Positions 59,096 through 64,000 of a DNA stretch of 64,000 nt are shown here, piece by piece. The DNA is from Planococcus citri. Lineage: Eukaryota; Arthropoda; Insecta; Hemiptera; Pseudococcidae. The stretch is from the NCBI RefSeq assembly GCF_950023065.1, contig NC_088681.1, forward strand, positions 51,866,836 to 51,930,835, read 5' to 3'. A program made the translations under genes and the position numbers. Positions within the stretch are counted from its first letter, which is position 1. Every line of letters starts with the position of its first letter. The notes below the pieces were generated by a model, which was given only the letters and a program-made list of their open reading frames with translations, ran no database searches and had not been told where the DNA came from.

Positions 59096-60450
59096 TGATT
59101 TAGACTGTATTATGTAAAATCTAAAATGTGTAAAAAGAGCCAAAGGTGGAAGAAGGTGGAAAAAGTGTATGCATAGTCTTAAACCTGATACTTGGGCCAC
59201 ACATTGGTTCAGATTGAAATTTAGCGCGCCAAAAATCAAAAAATTTAGTCTTCAAATAAAGTTTAAAATCATTCTAAAGTATTAAGCATAGTCTAGAACC
59301 TACATATCCAGAGTATTGAGACTGGAAGTAGCGCTATTGTTGCCTTATTTATGAGATAAAATGTCACTACACACATGATAAAAATAGTGGTTACTTGAGC
59401 CTATTTTTAAATTATGCATGTCTTTTCCAGTCATCATAAAATATGCAAAAGCAATAACCCAATATATCATTTTAAAGCTGAGTTTATCTAGTTTTGCATG
59501 GTGTTTGTGTTTTTTCATTTTCGTTTGATGGATGCTTCGATTTTGCAAAAAAAAAAGAAGCACATTTTTTGAATTTATTCTACTGATATTCTAGTGTCAA
59601 ACTATTTCCGTCCAAGAGATACCAAAAAAAGCTCATTGGCATTTAGATGGTGCGCCGGGAGTTTTTTTTTCGATTTTTTTTGAGATTTGTGCAAACGGAA
59701 TTGATCCTTATTTTTTCATTCCCAATAAATGCCCTTTTTATGATCAGGGTTTCTGCGCCAAGAGTAAAATTTTTTGAAAGGTTTATGCAAATGGAATTAG
59801 TTCAGTACTGCTTGTACCTGAACCTTGATGAATTGACGGCTAGAAGGGTGGAGAGGTGGAATTTACATCTGGGTATCAATAGGGTTGGAGGGGGAGATTG
59901 AAAAGTAACATTTTTATTAGATTTCACATGATTTCTGGTTACTGCCCCAGAAGCAAAATATGATCGATATTTTTGATGGATTCGTTCAAGTAGAATCAAT
60001 CTGTTACCTAAACAATTTCGATAAATGGACGGTTAAGAGGAGAAAACAGAGGAGGCGGAAAATGAGGTTACAGATATGTACTAGATATTATTTTATTCGA
60101 ATATTGGATTTCATCTGATTGATCTGAAAATTCCTTTCATGAAAATATGTTCGCTGAGCAGAGGGTTCTGCGCCAGGAGGCAACTGCAATCGTCATTTTC
60201 GAAAGATTTATGTGAATTTCAGATAGAATCGATTGTTAGAGAGGGGTAGGAGCTGAAAAGTCTCATTTATGTTGGATTTTATGTACATGATTTATCTGAA
60301 AATCCATTCCATGAAGATATGTTTTCTGAACAGGGATTTCTGCGCCAGGAGCAAAATTTGATCTGTATTTTTAAACGATAAAGGCTGTTAGGAGGGGGAG
60401 AAAGTTTAAAGTCTCATTTTTTAGAATTCATTATATTTCGTATGATTGAT
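59096..60450 (+). repeat. CTGCGCCAGGAGC repeat field, main block
   Basis: TGCGCCA-GAG(C/T) marks recur at about 59,754, 59,943 (as TGCCCCAGAAGC), 60,169 and 60,341, 170-230 bp apart. They sit in a diverged unit that also holds GATTTATCTGAAAAT, TCCATGAAGATATGTT and TTTATG(C/T)(A/G)AAT. No unit has a lasting open frame. Confidence 0.7.
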
Positions 60451-63130
60451 CTTAGAATTCATTCCCTGAAGATGAAGGTGTGAAAAGGATCTTCAAATCA
60501 AAAGAGGTAGGGCCTCTGTATAGTGATGTACCACTCCATAATAAGTAGTTTTATAAGATGTCGCTCACACATTGTCAATCAATTTCACTCTCAATTGGCT
60601 CAATATGGTACTCAACACGAAGCACACCTACTTATAAGATATACTTATCATATGTATTTATTGATTCAGAATTTCTGAACCACACACACGTACCGTTCCC
60701 ATCACTCTTCACCGTATCCATAAGTTTCCGGAGCAAGGCTGTTCTCAATAAGATACGAAGATGATGAAAGGAATAGGTAACTTGAATTCGACGATTACGT
60801 TCACTCCAACTAACCCAATTGCCAATATCACCTTTAAATGCGCACACGGCCGAGACCGCAGGTATTTTCGTCTATTCTACACGGTAGTCGTCATCATCAT
60901 CATCGAACATATCGTCTTTGAAATAGCAACTTTCATTAGGTAAACTTAATTCTACACATACACGAACACTTACACATCGAGTCAGCACAGAATAAGCACC
61001 AAACAGCCCCTTCTATGTACGAGTAAAATTAACCGATGCTATGAGCTACAAATTGAAAACTCTTTGTAGTAAGTTTAACATCGCTTGTGCCCTGTACACG
61101 TATAGGTGTTGGTACCCGTTTACATCATTCAAAAGAGCACCACCCGGACTACATAATGCTTTGTATACCCAACTCCCCTCTTGGTTCTGCTACTTTACGT
61201 ACAACTTAATGACTTTCACTTGGCCTGCGTTTTCTGCTATATCAGTAGTGGCCTTATTCAACTCTCCTATACTCTTGCAAAGAGAAATGCAATCGTATTA
61301 TTAAAGCGTCCATTCCTTTTCTGTGTTTTTCTTTTCATTAGCTGCAACTACTTACAAGATAAAACGTGTTTCACAAGGCGATCTAACTTCCTATACAATG
61401 CACATAGTTACTTCAACTAGTTTATAATTGTCTGAGCACTGCACCGTCTAACTATTGGAAACTTTCGACCATCGTTTATCTTCCCAGCAGCCAGGGTACC
61501 ACGATGCGAGTACCCTCTTGTACTATTTGAAATGATCTCTCACTTCTCTTACGCTCTTATGCGAATGACTCAAAGCACGAATAATTATTATATCGTCGTG
61601 TAATAAAAGCTGCTACCTACAATGAAGTAATCGCCGACGGTATGCAATTGCTTTCTGCGCAAATATCTGTGCACTCGAGAAACTGTACCAGCGAGCTGTA
61701 TAGCTAGGAAGGTAGTACTATAACTCACCCTGTTCTTTGTTCTTTTCACGCTGAACCAGGGTCATCCGACGGTGTAAATCAACGTAATTACTCTCTCGGT
61801 TAAAATACCGCTTTCAATTCGAATCTAAAGGATACTTCCGTACAATACAGAACTCTATTTATGTACTGAAGACAATCGAGAGTAATATAAAGCTTCTATT
61901 TTTATGGATGGTATCAAAACATACTAGTACGATGGCGAAACCAAGGTACCTGCCTCCCTTCCAGATTTCAGTTTTTTTTACTCCCATTTCCATCCAAGCT
62001 CTTTGTAATTTTTCGCATTCCTTCCTTCACGAAAATCGTCACCATACGAAAACTAATCACGAACCACATCGTACTGTTTACTTTCCAGCAGTCTAATGTG
62101 TACACATACATATAGAGAGATAGGTACTGGTACAGGCAGCGCAACGTTTATAGGGTCGCATTATGCAAACAAACGAGTCGCCATAATTTCGTTATTAGTT
62201 CGTCGTTCAAATTAACTAACGTACCATTTACCACGCTATTACATCTCATATACATCGCACACGCTGATTAAGCGCAATACATTAAATGTAAAATACGCCC
62301 CAGTACACCATATTACACAGCCTTGGTCTCGCCAGCCTTATACAGCATCCTAAATGTGAACATGGGACTGGGGGCATCGAAGAAACTTCAGAAATCGTAG
62401 CAATGACGCGGTACATACTTTATGACGTGCCATTAACGTCGCCTGGCGTCGTAGTAGCTGCAGCTGCTATTTCATTCGCAATATAACGTATGTGCATGAG
62501 TATAGTATGGTATGTTTATGAGTAGAGGTATACATTGTGCATGGTGCCAGAGTGGTGTAGGTACATGCGATATAATAATAATACTACGTACGTACGGTCC
62601 TACTACAACATCAATATAAATATGCATGTATACTGCACACATTATGTATACCGTACCACCAGCCCGTCCACATCATTGAGAAAGCCAAATAACACGCGTC
62701 GCTGGCTTACAATGTGTGTAGTGCATATACCAGGGCTATGTACACATGGTACACAGCATCATCGTATAGTACATAGCGTAGGTACCGAGAGAAACAACCA
62801 TTCATATAGCTTTGCGTATATACAACACGAGGAAACAGGAAATACCGCGTGAAATTTGTATTCTCTTCAGTACGCTGGCGAAATAAATTTTCGGACTGGA
62901 ATATTATCGTCGTTTTTAACCCCCCTCCCCACGGCTACATCGTACCCATCCACTTTACCGTTTAACCCATTATGGCTCGTTACATCGCACTATTACATAA
63001 ACGTTTCTGTTCAAATGCTGCACCAATAATATGCCCTGGTCAAGCTTATGAGCATCTGCTTGCTGGAGACTACTGTGCAGCATGATGGGAAAAATTCCCA
63101 AACTCACAATTGCTTTGTAGGTACTCCTTC
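60451..63130. other. Unique non-coding DNA, no gene seen
   Basis: Even composition with many CGTA/TACG words, resembling 1-3 kb and 51-52 kb. A CATCATCATCATCG microsatellite lies near 60,891. Small frames (up to 105 codons at 62,535-62,852) have no domain. Confidence 0.4.
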
Positions 63131-63142
63131 GTTGATGACGGA

Positions 63143-63630
63143 TAGTCCCTCAGTGGCATAGTAGGTAGAGCTGCGGGCCTCCGTTCACGAGGTATCCGGT
63201 TCAAACCCAGCTGCAAAGGAAAGCTTGTGCGTGTAATCAACAAAAAATATTACTTGCAAGTATCAACATTGCACACCAAGTATGGGGGAAAAACCAGTTA
63301 TTAGCCGAGCTAACAGATCATGCACGCCATCTGTTAGTAGAATCAAAAAGCTGAAACTGGTTCAAGCGTCTATAGAGGTCAAAACTGAGGAGCTCAGGGT
63401 CTCTAAACAACCCGGCTAGCTCCAAGGTGCTTGTGTAGATGTCACTAGTAAGCAAGCTAGAAACTACTGGTGGAAGCTCGAAAATAAATTTCCATGAGAT
63501 GCGTAATCAATGCAATACAGGCAACACCAACATAAATTATGTTAGCCAAAATACCCAATTTGGCATAAGGGTACACGTGGATTTGAATGCAATTTCACCT
63601 TCAGCAGTTATATGACTCAATGATGATGAT
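63143..63630 (+). mobile_element. tRNA-derived SINE (488 bp)
   Basis: The head resembles a tRNA with both polymerase III promoter boxes: an A-box-like TGGCATAGTAGG at 63,154-63,165 and a B-box GGTTCAAACCC at 63,198-63,208, starts 44 bp apart. A non-tRNA body follows, and the 3' end is a short (TGA)n tail, TGATGATGAT. A perfect 12-bp target duplication GTTGATGACGGA flanks it (63,131-63,142 and 63,631-63,642), the long variable duplication expected from LINE-driven insertion. The duplication overlaps the tail motif slightly. The parent tRNA cannot be named by eye. Confidence 0.9.
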
Positions 63631-63642
63631 GTTGATGACGGA

Positions 63643-64000
63643 CTTGCTATTTTAAACTCCTAAAAGTTGATGAATGAATTCTCATCAAAGCTCTGCAGTC
63701 TGAGTTCAAGATCGTTTCCAAAGAAGCAGACCAATTCCTTAGTATTTCGTTACCTTAAAGCCAATTCCATGTATGTCTATTGAAAAGAAATATATTTTTT
63801 TGTGTCACTGATAAAACTCTGGGATGCCCTGAATTGAAAAATTTGCATCTGAGTGCAGTGAAAGTGCTCCACCGATGATGCATGAATCAAAGCTGCCCAA
63901 TGTTCAATCAGAACTCAACAAACCCTTCCTAGGGAGCATATCTGAACCTTATGAGTGATGCGTAAAATTGTTCTTGTTTTGTATGAACATACACTGATTT
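63643..64000. other. Unassigned end of window
   Basis: About 360 bp of even-composition DNA; no repeat, RNA gene or coding block seen. Confidence 0.4.

Noticed and set aside
63143..63220. Functional tRNA gene
   Set aside because: Promoter boxes are present but the cloverleaf is poor, and the unit continues 410 bp to a SINE tail with a target duplication.

Overview
The window is eukaryotic nuclear DNA, very probably from an insect. It is AT-rich, non-coding over almost its whole length, and packed with non-autonomous transposons, giant inverted repeats and minisatellites. Frequent GTAGGTA/TACCTAC words and fold-back repeats suggest a sternorrhynchan hemipteran such as a mealybug or aphid. That placement is an inference of modest confidence; no gene in the window anchors it. 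I found no intact protein-coding gene. Most open reading frames are short, lie in repeats or low-complexity DNA, or are mirror images of each other across inverted repeats. The coding signals with support are two broken reverse-transcriptase fragments of non-LTR retrotransposons (6.2-6.5 kb, minus strand; 9.37-10.16 kb, plus strand) and one speculative exon at 47.15-47.35 kb.

Layout. 0-0.76 kb: a fragment of a dispersed repeat family, then a 21-bp palindromic minisatellite. 3.76-4.73 kb: a TA-flanked miniature transposon. 4.75-5.66 kb: a minisatellite split by a solo LTR. 9.4-11.9 kb: RT pseudogene, inverted 3' tail copies and a second block of the 21-bp minisatellite. 16.95-17.19 kb: a near-perfect hairpin element. 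18.25-18.56, 21.74-22.33, 23.26-24.49 and 52.87-55.42 kb: members of a fold-back family beginning GGGTCATTCCA or GAGTCATTCC. 19.59-20.07 kb: hAT-type element. 24.74-26.72 kb: an unusual 2-kb element made of the palindromic octamer TGCTAGCA. 27.7-29.0 kb: diverged repeat modules. 30.26-32.16 kb: two hAT-type elements inserted 24 bp apart. 35.88-36.5 kb: 28-bp minisatellite. 36.66-37.28 kb: inverted-repeat element. 41.35-44.24 kb: a fold-back, then an LTR-element remnant hit by another hAT-type element. 47.6-50.87 kb: a second fold-back family with an inserted 20-bp CGACA array. 57.4-60.4 kb: a CTGCGCC repeat field hit by a further hAT-type element. 63.14-63.63 kb: a tRNA-derived SINE with a 12-bp target duplication.

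In all, five elements have terminal inverted repeats and 8-bp target duplications (four perfect, one 7/8). They are hAT-like and none carries a transposase, so they would depend on proteins made elsewhere. The remaining stretches (0.8-3.7, 6.6-9.3, 11.9-13.8, 32.2-35.8, 37.3-41.3, 44.3-47.1, 50.9-52.8, 55.4-57.4 and 60.5-63.1 kb) look like unique intergenic or intronic DNA in which I see no gene.
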